Assembly: GCA_035772735.1 (NCBI GenBank)
Contig: JASDFA010000003.1
Location: forward strand, 98,389,001-98,453,000
DNA from: Datura wrightii
Lineage: Eukaryota; Streptophyta; Magnoliopsida; Solanales; Solanaceae
DNA length: 64,000 bases
Reading direction: 5' to 3'
Below the pieces are notes generated by a model, which was not told where the DNA came from, ran no database searches, and saw only the letters and a list, made by a program, of their open reading frames with translations. Both the position numbers and the translations under genes were made by a program. This document shows, piece after piece, positions 23,738 to 35,209 of this stretch (position 1 is its first letter; the number at the start of each line of letters is the position of its first letter).

Positions 23738-24639
23738 TGTCAAGACCCGAGCTGGGACCCTGGACCGAGACACTAGACCTGAAACCAGGAGCGTCTTCAA
23801 GTTGACCCATGGCATGAGCATAATAACCAGTGAGAATATATTAAAGAGGAATCTAATAATAGAAACATGAATAAGTGGATGTATGATAACATAGCAATCA
23901 TAAATAGATTTACCACTCGACAAAGCTAGGAATCTACATAATATTTGATAAGCCTCTAACATGTCTGATGAACTAATGGGACAACATCCCCCAACTAGCT
24001 CGCTAAAGTATGAAACTGAATCCGTACACTAAACTAAAGGTCCTCAGAAAATGAGGACTCGTCAACGATGGGAAACTGAGCTAGGCTACGGGAGGCTGGA
24101 CTAATGGCGAAACTGAATCTGATCGTTCGGACCTATATCATGAAATGATACAACATAGAGTATGCGGTTAGTACTTGGAATGTACTGAATATGTAGGGTA
24201 AGTAAAATATGTTGAGTAACTATTAATTGAAATCATACATATAAACATAAGTCACAAGATAATAAGAGTAAGAGCTACATGCTGAGATTTGAATCTGAAT
24301 CATGTATAGTCATAAGCTGAATATGATATCTTAATAGAATGACCCAAAGCTAAAATAGAAATCATATGACTTGTCATAGCTAAAATCATAAGTAAGAACT
24401 CGTAAATAGATCATTGGGTCAAACATGCTATAAAACATAATATCATAAGTCAGATATATAACTGAAATCATGAGGAATAATGGGAGACTCTTCATAACTA
24501 TCACCATCACGATAGAGCTTACATGATGCCCCAACTATCATACTCAAATTGGCAGAGCCATCCAAAACCTTGCCAGGAATAAGGACACTACCATGATATC
24601 AATATCAAGCTGAAGGCCCTCTGGCGGGTGAGGAAAACT
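23738..24639 (-). repeat. F: truncated B/H-type LTR, minus strand
   Basis: The + strand starts TGTCAAGACCCGAGC. Its reverse complement ends in the same way as the LTRs of B and H: CATGCCATGGGTCAACTTG, then a TCTCGG word and TTGACA. About 0.9 kb of the 3' end remains. It interrupts E integrase at 23737 and is cut by G. Confidence 0.68.
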
Positions 24640-25186
24640 TGTCACACCCCACCTTGGGAAGCATGACTAGCACCTACTGCCACACTAGGACCTGAGCTAA
24701 CCTGACTGGGCATATGCACCTCTGGTGCCTGCCAGCAACTTAAAATCAAGAAAAAAACTATTATATCTCGTCTATAAACACAACCTCAGGCCGTTAAGAC
24801 CACATAGTAACCTATAAAAGAAAACAGCTAACCTAACAAGCATAACAATAAAGGGATCCTATGCGGACCAACAAGACCACCATGCTATCTAGTTATAACA
24901 TAAGGAAAAAAGGCATTATATTCATACTATAGCCGAAAAGATTGCTAACTAACTAGCTAAACTAGGCCCTACACGGCCAACACACAAAATATGCATACAT
25001 AGGCCCCACACGACCAACAACAACTAGCTAACTGAAAACTGTAGTCTGCAATCCTCTAAGAGTGAAAATATTGGTCAGTACAAGACCCCAACCTACCCAA
25101 AACTGTACGAAAAAAAGAGAAAACTCCCACTACTTGGCAACTCCTAATGAAAGGAGCGGACCAATCTACTGAATCTGAATAACATT
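24640..25186 (-). repeat. G: truncated A/J-type LTR, minus strand
   Basis: TGTCACACCCCACCTTGGGA starts a segment parallel to the first 0.5 kb of J (35210 on), sharing AAGGGATCCTA(C/T)GCGGACC, CAAGACCACCATG and AATGAAAGGAGC. It breaks off at 25180-25187, where the H LTR begins in the middle of its sequence. This indicates a deletion junction. Confidence 0.68.
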
Positions 25187-26384
25187 ATTGAGATGTATGG
25201 CATTATTGAGCTTTGTCAAAGGACAATGTTTAGCTTCATTTTGATATGATGGCAAGTCTATGCATGATTTCATTAATGAGCTTTGTCAATAGACAATGCT
25301 GAGATTCTTTCCATATGATGTTGAGTCATGTATGTTTTCTTGTTGAGCTTCATCAATAGACAATGTTGAGCTTCATTATATATGATGTAGAGCATTGCAT
25401 ATTTTTGAGAGAAGAGTCTAGCACCGAGCAGGTTAAGGATCAATTACCCTATGCCCCAGAACTACGTTGTTATTATATTCTCAGGACTTCCCTTATAAGC
25501 TATCCCCGGCCCCATTGTCCCTTCAGCTTGATATCGATATCATGGTATCGTCCATCACCCTGGCAAGGTTATGGATGGATCTACCCACTTGAGTGTGATA
25601 TTTGGGACCACATAAGCTCTATCATGGTATGTCAGTTAAGTGACGAGTCTTGCACTATCTATACCGTTCAAATTTGCATATTCATTTCTCATGATGATTA
25701 CCTTATGCATGCATGTTCTAAAAGTAAGATTTGACTCATTATTCAGCTTTTGATATAAATGTTATGATCTAGCTTTGAGTCATTCGAGTCAATCATGATG
25801 TTATAAAGCTATGCATGGTCATGTTATGATAAGATTATGAATTTAGAAAGAATGCATGTATGCCTTCCCTCTCATCTTGAAAGCTTATGATATGTTATAA
25901 AATGTTTTAAATGATTTATTCTAATTAGTGGTTTTACTTACCTTTCATACTCGGTACATTCCACGTACTGACCGCATACTTTCTATGCTGCATCGTTTCA
26001 TGATGCAGGACCCGGTTCTCAGGTTCAACCCCGTTCGTAGTAGTTGTTCAGAGTTAGCACCTACTTATTTGGTGAGTCCTCATCTTTTAAGGACTAGACC
26101 TTCAATTTTTTTAGATTTCCTTTCAGTTTCAGTATTGTTGAGCTAGTTGGGGGTGTTGTCACATCAACTCATCCAGATTAGAGGCTTATCAGACTTAGAC
26201 ATGTATTCAGCTTCAGATATTTATTCTGTTGTTATATTAAGTTGACTTCCACTGAGCTTATAATTATGTTTTCTTCATGTTTATTGAATGAATTAGTTGA
26301 ATGCTTATTCCATGGCTCGACTTGGGGTCTCTCGGGGTCCCCTGTCCCGTGTCTACGATCCGGGCCTCCGTTCGGGTCGTGACA
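25187..26384 (+). repeat. 5' LTR of H, truncated at its left end
   Basis: This matches 52912-54123 almost base for base (start ATTGAGATGTATGG, end GGGTCGTGACA). About 1.35 kb of U3, including the palindrome-rich part, is missing, so this LTR has probably lost its promoter. Confidence 0.85.
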
Positions 26385-26388
26385 AACT

Positions 26389-26400
26389 TGGTATCAGATC
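26389..26400 (+). promoter_or_regulatory. Primer binding site of H (initiator-Met tRNA)
   Basis: TGGTATCAGATC lies four bases after the LTR end GACA. The consensus is TGGTATCAGAGC, so one base differs. Confidence 0.8.
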
Positions 26401-26594
26401 AATAGGTTTGGTATATCTTAGGGAGTGTGAAAGTCATGTTAGGTAGAGTCTTTTTCATAGGTGTGAAGCACGTCACACTTATGACAAAGAGGCTACTAGA
26501 CATTTTTGGAAATTTTCCCTTCTTTCATGATCTATGTCATGCGATGGAAAGCCTTTCTATCCTTCTAATTCATCCTATCCGTGATTGCAGAATA

Positions 26595-27419
26595 ATGGAT
26601 CCTCGAAGGATGAATGGAAGGATGAATGGAGGTGGTGAAGGCCACGAGATTGGAAATGGTCATGAGCATCAGCCAGCCCCACCAGTTCAGGAGCCTCAGG
26701 CACCGGAGCCAGCCGATTATGCTGAGCTTCGAGCTGCCATTCAGATGCTTGCGCAGTCCCTGACCGCTTAGGTCAATCAGCAGGACATTGTGCAAGTTCC
26801 GCAAAACAGTAATGCAGCAGCGGCTAGAGCCCGAGACTTCTTGAGGATGAACGCGCCGGAGTTTTTGAGGTCCAAGGGAGATGAGGAACCGCATGATTTC
26901 ATTGATGAGATTGTCAAGATCACCCAGGTTATGGGGGTGAGTAGTGTTGAGTGCGCAGAGTTGGCCTCCTACCAGCTGAAAGGGGCTTCGCATATTTGGT
27001 TCCGCCAGTGGAAGGACAACAGGGTCGCTGGAGCAGGTCTAGTCAAATGGGAGGAGTTTCAGGTTTCATTCCTCGATCGGTTCTTCCCTCGAGACATGAG
27101 GGACTTAAAAGCAGTTGAATTTTTGAATTTGAAGCAAGGAAGGATGACTATTCAGGAGTACGCCCTTCAGTTCACCCGCCTGTCTAAGTATGTCCTAGAG
27201 TTAGTGGCCGACCAGCGGGCGCGAGTGAGCAGATTTGTACATGGTATAGAAGGATATCTAGACAAGGACTGCAACACAGTTATGCTCCATCAGGACATGG
27301 ACTTTCCTCGCATTGTGTTGTACGCTTAGAAGATGGAGGCGGCACATTCGAGGGAGAGGGAGGCCAAGAGAACCAGGACTGAGGACCACAGATTCTCTCA
27401 GTAGAGGTCCGGTGGTGGG
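26595..27419 (+). pseudogene. Gag of H, first part
   Basis: The start chosen is the ATG at 26595 (MDPRRMNGRMNGGG), because the upstream in-frame ATG at 26427 lies in leader sequence. One long frame carries FLRMNAPEFLRSKGDEEPHD, the capsid core ASYQLKGASHIWFRQW, KWEEFQVSFLDRFFPRDMRD, FLNLKQGRMTIQEYALQFTR and FVHGIEGYLDKD. Only two amber stops break it before 27330 (after SLTA and LYA), each in a context where CAG fits. The reading continues to the insertion point of I at 27419 and resumes at 34539. Confidence 0.87.
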
Positions 27420-28906
27420 TGTTGTGCCCGCAAGTGTACGGGTCGTACAAGTAATATAGTGGCCCTTTTTAAGAGCCGGATGTCGAACCCACAGGGACTG
27501 GACCAATTCAGCTAACTATCTAGTTCAAGTGTGATATTAACTTCCACAAGTGTTGATTATAAAACTTTTCGATAGAGTTTAATTAAGTCTAAATGTGGTC
27601 AACAAAATATTCTAAATTCATTCAAGGAGCAACATAGAGTTAAAACCGGATAATCATGCGATACTACAATTTGCAATGGTTTAAGTATGAAACTATCAAT
27701 TGTCGTCTCACATAATTATAATTGCATGTTCATGGCCTTCCGAGCCTCTAAACACGACAAACTAGCCTCACTACTACATTGAGAGTGAGGATACTAATTA
27801 TAGTTCGTGGGCAATTAACTACGTGGATGTGGTTTATGGGGTTATGCCATTAATTAGGGCCCTTTCGTACCTCCAACCATTTAACCAAACTTAGCTTCAC
27901 AACTACTTCTTCGAGTGGTGGAGCGACAATTCTAAGCCGGTGTCTTTCTCTCTTCCCATTTTATCAACTAAGCAAGGTATTAGGTATATTTCTATCCTAA
28001 CCACAAAATCTTATCAAAAGACAAGAACTTGCCTCTTACATTCATATGTTCTTCCTAGGTTTGCTTTCTCAAGCGTTTACCTAAGTTTAACGTGTGTGTT
28101 TTCATGGTGATCGATCATAAAAACAACCATAATCAAGAATGCAAGACAAAACAACAATCAATAACTTAATTCCAACACAAATTCGTAAAAACACAATCAT
28201 AACTCATGGCTTCAACCCTAGAGGAAGGGTTCTAGCCGTTCAAGTTCGTAAAATTACAAGAAAACATTGTTAAAGTAGCATAATTACAAGAATTGGTAGA
28301 GGAGAAGATGAAATTGATGAACCCTAGGTGAGTTCTCGCACTTCTCCCTTCACTCCTAGGTGGTTTTTCAGAATAAAGTCGTGACAAAATGATTTTAGGA
28401 GCTAAGGGACCTATTTATAGTAAATGAGAATTGTGCAAAATTATGCCTGTCGTGGAATGGCTCCGTGTCACGGAGTGTATGACGGAGCACTGCCTCCGTG
28501 ACACAGAGGCAACGCGGAAGCACACTGGAAACTCATCAAAAATCATCTCTAGGCAGCCCCTTGCCGCGTTGCCAGCGTGTCACGCTGCTTGGGCAGAGCG
28601 CTAGGTGGCCTTGGTCGTGCAGCCTGCCTGCCGTGGTACATTGCCAACGCGCAGGTGGGCTGTTTTGCACATCTTCCTTGCCGACGTTCGCGTTTTAATT
28701 CCGATTCCAAGCCTCCACTTCACCAACTCATGGATTAGCCCCTCAAATTCATTTTAAACCTACAAAAACAAGACTAATCATGTTGGTTAGTGTATATATT
28801 CACATTTACATAAAATTACATGAGAATGCATATAATTAATTCGATAAACAAGACAAAACTAAGTTATAAAGCATCACTCGGGCATGCTATTTTTCCCGAG
28901 ATCACA
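27420..28906 (-). repeat. 3' LTR of I
   Basis: This LTR of about 1487 bp has + strand ends TGTTGTGCCCGC and GAGATCACA. The paired copy at 33654 starts identically. U3 has the 42-bp palindrome (28464-28505) upstream, on the minus strand, of a TATA box at 28412-28419. Confidence 0.87.
28412..28505 (-). promoter_or_regulatory. U3 promoter of I: 42-bp palindrome and TATA box
   Basis: Arms CGTGTCACGGAG (28464-28475) and CTCCGTGACACA (28494-28505) are separated by 18 bp, the same geometry as in N1 and K although the rest of the LTR differs. TATAAATA is on the minus strand at 28419-28412. Confidence 0.65.
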
Positions 28907-28941
28907 ACCCCACACTTAAAGTCTTGTTCGTCCTCGAACAA
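28907..28941 (-). promoter_or_regulatory. Polypurine tract and AGGA hairpin of I
   Basis: On the minus strand TTGTTCG, AGGA, CGAACAA (28941-28924) precede AAGTGTGGGGT (28917-28907), which abuts the LTR. Confidence 0.72.
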
Positions 28942-30819
28942 ACCTTTTACATTTCATGAACATGAAGACTCACACATAGCTAATTTAGTAAGATAATTCA
29001 AGCTACAACTATAATGATTATTTAAGATAGCAAGCTAAAAATAGAGCATGCACGATTTAATCATTGAAATGAAATACAACTATGTTAAGACTTCCTAACC
29101 TCAAGAATCAACTGTCAATCTTCGCAAACTCATGCAAATCAACCGAGCAAGAAATCCAACATGAATTATATCCTTCATTCAACATGTGCCCTCACAGCAA
29201 GAGAGTTACCCATTTTCACACGCAAAAAATTTTTAAATCACAACATGTGTGGGTACATGAATAGAATTACGCTCACTCTCACAAAGAATTCACATGCATC
29301 ATATAGTGACCCATAAGCTTGCCCTTAGTGTTTTACTCCACTGATTTAAGGATGTATGGCCGTAAGATCAAGTAGGACTTAATGGGTTGTAATGTAAGCT
29401 AAGGGATGGGTAGGTACTATTCTGGCCAGTAATAGAGGCTATCTTCCCCAAGCTCTTTTAATAACTTCAACCTTCATTATGCACATCTCTTCTCTTACTT
29501 CACCCTCATTCTTTTCAATCCTGAATATTTTTTCTTCTTGTTCCCATTTCTTTAAGCACACTTATCTTATTAGTAAGGAGTACTTACGCAACTTTTTCAT
29601 TCATTTATTTTCTTACTCCCTACCAATAATCAAGCATTTCCAAACAAGTGCACCATTGTCCTTTTCTCAACTTTTACAACTTGCTACTTTTCCTTCTTTT
29701 TCCACGCTTCTCACTCCTTCACTCTTTGGAATTTTTCACTTAAGTGCTTAGGAGTTTTGGATCAAATTCAAGGCTAATGAAAGAAAAAGGATTAAGCTTA
29801 TGTTGTTGCTATCAAAGAATAGGCTTAAGGCTCAATGGGGCTAACTAGGATTCAATATTCAAGGTAGGTAAGGCAAGGATTAAATATTTGGCTCATTCAA
29901 AGAAATGCCTAAAACATTTCCTACACTCTACATCCTTCATTTCATTTTATAAACACACCAGGCAAGCTCTAGACACTCCACAATAACACAGAATACTCAA
30001 AAACCTTATACTCATGGCACATGCTCCATTTAAGACACATTCAGCAGACTCTCAACTCAACTAATCACAAGAATTCAAAATTAATATTCAATCACATCGA
30101 GTCAAATTCAAGAGCCTAAGTGTCTCAAACAAAGTTATACTCTTCTCACATGCTTCAACACAAACCACACTTGCATCATACAATCATGTATAGCACATAA
30201 CAAGAACATCAAGCCATAAATTAGCTACAGGTTCAAAAACCAACACCTATTGACTAATTTTCATCAAGACGATCATCATCCATCCATCGTCTGAAAAAGT
30301 CCCTAACTATGACTAAAAACATTATATACATACAAAGAAAACAAATTTTTATTCTTCGGTTCAAAGACCCCCCGTCGGAAAAGAACTGAAAAGAAAAACC
30401 AACGTGTGATGAAGTCATGCTTAATTCAAAAATTTTCTTTCAACATTTTTTTCCCAAGCACTAATTCACCCCAATCATTAAGCACTAAAAAAATTTTAAT
30501 TTTCCTTTTGAAATTTTGAAATTCCCTCACCCCACACTTGAATCCTTCTATGTCCTCATAGCATCAAATTAAAAGTTAAAAAAGGTGAGAAATACTCCCT
30601 GAGGCCTTTAGGCCTGGCTAATAGCATGCTTTTCTTCAACTTTGCACAAGTGTGTGTCGACCCCACACTTTTTATCGTCCATGCTTTTTAGCTTCCTCCT
30701 CCGCGGGTACTCAGACTTCCCCTCCACCTGTGCTTAACTTTTCCACCAAAACACAAACACAATGAAAATAACTAAATCAACACCAACAAAAAAAAATCAC
30801 AATTTGTACCTGTGGTACC
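28942..30819 (-). other. Conserved non-coding module of I
   Basis: About 1.9 kb without a credible gene. It holds the ordered blocks shared with N1, D, K and L. These include the hairpin 30252-30301 (outer stem TTTTCA with TGAAAA plus GACT with AGTC, inner stem GACGAT with ATCGTC) and two further PPT-like 11-mers on the minus strand at 30529-30539 and 30660-30670. Confidence 0.68.
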
Positions 30820-30837
30820 CTTGGGTTTCCTCCCAAG
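30820..30837 (-). promoter_or_regulatory. Hairpin at the gag-protease/non-coding boundary (I)
   Basis: On the minus strand CTTGGG, AGGAAA, CCCAAG forms a 6-bp stem. Related sequences with loop AGGCAA are at the same boundary in K (47464-47481) and L (58102-58115). Confidence 0.55.
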
Positions 30838-31015
30838 CAGCGCCTTATTTTACGTTGCGGCATGACGTGGACTATGCTTTTCAGGACATCCTCATACCTA
30901 GGTTCCGATTTGAAAACCACCTCCTTTTCTTTTGATTTTCAGAGGAAACAACCTCCACTCTGTTCCTCTCTTTCTCCAACTTCTTCACACTCTGAAGCCC
31001 TTTATCAGACTCGGG

Positions 31016-33540
31016 CTAAACACTTGTCATTACCTTTGGCCATGGACCTGATGAATCCCCCACCCCACACTCATCCTCTGACAGCACACTCACCTGACAA
31101 AGATTTCTGTAGTGTGTGGATGGGTTCATTTCTTGGTATACTCGGAAGATTTCTTCTTCATCCTCGACCCTCATTTTCAGGATCCCTGCTCTCAAGTCAA
31201 TCACTGCTCCTCCGGTGGCCAAGAACGGTCATCCCAAGATTAAGGGTACCTGGTCATCAACATGAAAATCTAAGATAATAAAATTAGCAGGTATAATAAA
31301 CTTACCCACTTTGATGAGAAGGTCCTCTATTATTCCATCAGGTGTCACTCGCGACTTATCTGCCAGCTGCAGCATCAACCTTGTTGGCCTCGGTTTCCCA
31401 ACCCCAAGGTGTTAAATAACGATAGGGGCATTAGATTAACTGCTGCCTCTAGATCACAAAAAGCTCGTAGCACCTCAGCTTTACCAATTTGTATGGGGAG
31501 GGTAAAACTCCCTGGGTCTTTGAGCTTCTTCGGAATCTTGCTCAATACCCTGTAACGGCACTCCTCTGTCAGTGCTACTGTTTGGACATCCATCAATCTA
31601 ACTTTGTTCTCCATCACGTCTTTCAAGTATTTAGCATACTTGGGAATTCCCTGCAAAACATCAATAAGAGGCAAATTTATGTGAAGTTCTTTGAAACTCT
31701 CAAAGAACTTTTTGAAGCATTCCTCCTCCTTGCTCTTTCTGAATCTCTGAGGGAATGGTGGTGGTGGTCTTTCTACTGGCTGCGAAGAAGATTGTGCATT
31801 TTGTTGCCCAGCACTCTGATTTTATCCCTTTTTAGTGGATGGTCCTGGTCTAACCAACTCCGACTGCACCTCATTTCTCTTCTCTTTAGGCACTGCATCA
31901 ACTAATTGCTTGCCGCTTCTCAGACTGATGGCATTGACCTGACGGGGGTTAGGATCTGTGTCACTTGGTAGTCCTCCCTGTAGTCTCATGTTTTGAGAAG
32001 CTGCTATCTGACCCATCTGCTTTTCTAGATTGCAGGTGGCCACTTGCTGATTCTTCAAGTTCGCTACCATCCTCGCCCGATTCTCTACTAACTGAGTCTG
32101 GTTCTCCATGATTTTCTACAATGTTTCCTCAATGTTGCTGCTCAACTGGCTATCATTCTGCCTATTCTGCTGATACTGCTGCTGTTGAGGTTGCTGATGA
32201 CTTTGCTTTTGGTTTCTACCCCAAGAAAAATTAGGGTGGCCCTGCCAATTTATGTTGTAGTTGTTTTCAAAATTTTTATTGTTCCGCTGCACATTCCCAA
32301 CAAAATTGACTAATTTCGGATTGGCTCTACAAGATTCTGCATTATGGCCATTATTACCACAAATTTCACACCAACTTGGAGCTTGCTGAACTGCATTAAC
32401 CTGGCCCTGTTGTTGGTTCATACTCAGTTTATTGAACTGAGTCATCATCTGATGCTGGAACGAAGCTAGCTGTGCTGCAAGGGCATTCATACCATCTACC
32501 TCTATCAACCCTGATCTCTTTCCTGCCCCTCTCGATGACTCATTGTGCCACTCTGGATTTCCTTGAGCAATTCTGTTCAACAAAGTGTACAACTCATCAT
32601 AAGTCTTCTCTAAGGCTTGCCCACCCGATGCAGAGTCTAGTAAAATTTTCATGTGTGGGTCTAGACTTTCTACAAAGGTATGAGCCAGCACTTCATTCGA
32701 TTGCTGGTGATGGGGACAGTCTCTCAATAATGACTTGAATCTTTCCCAAGACAAATATAAATTCTCATCAGGCCTCTGCTTGAAACTTAGTATTTCACTT
32801 CTCAACTTTGCAGTCTTGCCTGAAGGAAAAAATCTGATAATCTTCTTTGCCAAATCATTCCAAGAAGTTATGGAGTTCGGTGGCTCAACTTTAAACCACT
32901 TCTTTGCCTCTCCCAACAATGAAAATGGGAAGAGGGTAAGTTGGACATAATCTGTGGACACGCCGGTGGGGACAAACGTGCCACTAATCTCAAGAAAGTT
33001 TTGTAAGTGCTGCTGCGGGTCCTCATGTGCCATCCCGGTAAATTGACCACTAGAATGTAACAGCTGCACCATGTTCTGCTTCAATTCAAAGTTCCCTCCA
33101 GGCTCCCGTTTACGGATACTAACGTTCGCATTAGTCGCTTGTGGGATTGCCACTTCGCGAACTTGTCTAGCTGCCATTGCTTCCGGTGACAATTGTTCTT
33201 GTCCTACGGGTGGTTGTTGTTATACCTTCTCTTGAAGTCTCTTCAGCTTTTGCTCTAGAGCTACTCTCCTTTGCAAAATGGATTTGACATTCAGGTTCAA
33301 TACTAGAGTTCGCATTAGTCGCTTGTGGGATTGCCACTTCGCAAACTTGTCTAGCTGCCATTGCTTCCGGTGACAATTGTGCTTGTCCTACGGGTGGTTG
33401 TTGTTATACCTTCTCTTGAAGTCTCTTCATCTTTTGCTCTAGAGCTACTCTCCTTCGCAAATGGATTTGACGTTCAGGTTCAAGCAATGGTTCCACAAGC
33501 TCTCTATTCTTAGCCAGCTCGGCAAGACAACCTGTCACCT
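31016..33540 (-). pseudogene. Athila-type gag-protease (element I)
   Basis: The minus strand encodes the Athila gag core: FELKQNMVQLLHSSGQFTGM, DPQQHLQNFLEISG, LTLFPFSLLGEAKKWFK, LSWERFKSLLRDCPHHQQSN and ALEKTYDELYTLLNRIAQG. A single zinc knuckle (WCEICGNNGHNAESC) and a Gln-rich linker follow, then a protease. The protease active-site triad reads DLE (FCDLEAAVNLMPLSLFNTLG) where DLG or DSG is expected, so it is probably dead. The main open stretch is 32116-33192. The N-terminal part is disturbed by a 184-bp tandem duplication, and TAG/TAA stops separate later pieces. The protease end (ATGGAVIDLRAGILKMRVED) runs to about 31016. Confidence 0.86.
33124..33487 (-). repeat. 184-bp tandem duplication in the I gag start
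   Basis: The segment beginning GTTCGCATTAGTCGCTTGTG at 33124 repeats from 33308 with a few substitutions. It duplicates the region encoding MAARQVxEVAIPQATNAN and its upstream part, which disrupts the gag N-terminus. Confidence 0.8.
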
Positions 33541-33630
33541 ATAATAAGTCAGACTAAGACCAAGTTTCTCAACACTTAAGGAAATTTAAAAATCACACAA
33601 AAAAAGATAAATTATCAAAACTTCGCCGAG

Positions 33631-33647
33631 TCCCCGGCAACGGCGCA
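33631..33647 (-). promoter_or_regulatory. Primer binding site of I (tRNA-Asp)
   Basis: The + strand CCCCGGCAACGGCGC equals the 3' end of plant tRNA-Asp, so the minus strand is complementary to it. One base near the CCA end differs from the K site. Confidence 0.78.
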
Positions 33648-33653
33648 AAAAAC

Positions 33654-34538
33654 TTGTTGTGCCCGCAAGTGTACGGGTCGTACAAGTAATATAGTGGCCC
33701 TTTTTAAGAGCTGGATGTCGAACCCACAGGGACTGGACCAATTCAGCTAACTATCTAGTTCAAGTGTGATATTAACTTCCACAAGTGTTGATTATAAAAG
33801 TTTACGATAGAGTTTAATTAAGTCTAAATGTGGTCAACGAAATATTCTAAATTCATTCAAGAAGCAACATAGAGTTAAAGAAGGATAATCATGCGATACT
33901 ACGATTTGCAATGGTTTAAGTATGAAACTATCAATTGTCATCTCAGATAATGAGAATTGCATGTTCATGGCCTTTCGAGCCTCTAAACACGAAAAACTAG
34001 CCTCACTACTACATTGAGAGCGAGGATGCTAATTCTAGTTCGTGGGCAATTAACCACGTGGATGTGGTTTATGGGGTTATGCCATTAATTAGGGCCCTTT
34101 CGTACCTCCAACCATTTAACCAAACTTAGATTCACAACTACTTCTTCGAGTGGTGGACTGACAATTCTAAGTCGGTGTCTTTCTCTCTTCCCATTTTATC
34201 AACCAAGCAAGGTATTAGGTATATCAAAAGACAAGAACTTGCCTCTTACATTCTTATGTTCTTCCCTAGGTTTGCTTTCTCAAGCATTTACCTAATTTTA
34301 CATGTGTTTTTCATGGTGATCAATCATAAAAACAACCATAATCAAGAATGCAAAACAAAATAACAATCAATAACTTAATTCCAACACAAATTCGTAAAAA
34401 CACAATCATAACTCAAGGCTTCAACCCTAGAGGAAGGGTTCTAGCCATTCAAGTTCGTAAAATTACAAGAAAACATTGTTGAAGTAACATACTTACAAGA
34501 ATTGGTAGAGGAGAAGATGAAATTGATGAACCCTAGGT
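33654..34538 (-). repeat. 5' LTR of I, truncated
   Basis: It matches 27420-28329 up to CCCTAGGT and then switches to H gag sequence at 34539. It also lacks an internal segment of about 27 bp present in the other copy (after GGTATTAGGTATAT). The lost part includes the TATA box and palindrome, so this 5' LTR has no promoter. Confidence 0.85.
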
Positions 34539-35209
34539 TACTCCAGCATTCCGGCTTGTCACAGGTGCAACAGAGGGCACACAGGCCAGTGTTTGGCAGG
34601 GTCAGGAGCTTGTTTTGGGTGTAGGTAGCCTAGACGTATGCTCATAGATTGTCCCAATGCGAGACAGGATCAGGTTGCGGCCCGAGGCCCAGCTTCTAGT
34701 TCAGCAGCACCTCCCCCACGCCCAGCACATCAGGGGGCATCTACTAGCATAACTGGCGGGCACCACCAGAACAGATTCTATGCCTTAGCCACTCGTTAGG
34801 AGTAGGAGGCCTCACAAGATGTATCACCGGTATGTTGAGAGTCTTCCATGTTGATGTATATGCATTGCTAGATCTGAGGGCTACCCTATCTTTTGTGACA
34901 CCATATGTAGCCAGTAGCTTCGGAGTCAGTCCCGATGTCTTATCAAAGCCCTCTCACTTTCTACTCCAGTAGGTGACTCCGTTATAGTTAGACGTGTGTA
35001 TAGAGATTGCCCAATATCAGTTTTTCATAAGGTCACCTCAGCAGACTTGATAGAGTTAGCCATGACTGATTTTGATGTTATTCTCAGCATGGATTGGCTA
35101 TTTGCATCTATGCTTTAGTTAGTTGTAGGACACGGTCAGTAGAGTTCATATTTCTGGTGAGCCTGTCATAGAATGGGAGGGTAGTTCAGTTGTGCCTGTA
35201 GGTCGATTT
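34539..35209 (+). pseudogene. Zinc-knuckle and protease part of H
   Basis: The reading resumes after I with a nucleocapsid region (CHRCNRGHTGQC, then GACFGCR*, IDCPNA), a Pro/Ala-rich linker and protease. The protease block reads VDVYALLDLRATLSFVTPYV; the family active site is normally LDxGATxSF, and here the Gly position is Arg. It ends in GEPVIEWEGSSVVPVGRF, which joins the RT entry FISYLKARKMISKG after the solo LTR J. Several stops occur. Some gag sequence was lost with the I junction. Confidence 0.82.
35205..35209 (+). repeat. Target site duplication of J, left
   Basis: GATTT here and at 38440-38444 flanks the solo LTR J exactly. Confidence 0.85.

Larger units (their letters stand above)
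27420..34538 (-). mobile_element. I: non-autonomous Athila-like element, gag-protease only
   Basis: Two LTRs flank a 4.7-kb interior. The left LTR (27420-28906) is the 3' LTR; the right one (33654-34538) is the 5' LTR and has lost its outer 0.6 kb together with adjacent H gag sequence. The interior has a tRNA-Asp primer site, gag-protease and a 1.9-kb non-coding module. No RT, RNase H or integrase motif is present in any frame. It split H inside gag. Confidence 0.87.

Noticed and set aside
25363..25734. 123-codon ORF as a host gene
   Set aside because: It lies in the truncated H LTR, and the copy at about 53080-53460 does not keep the frame.
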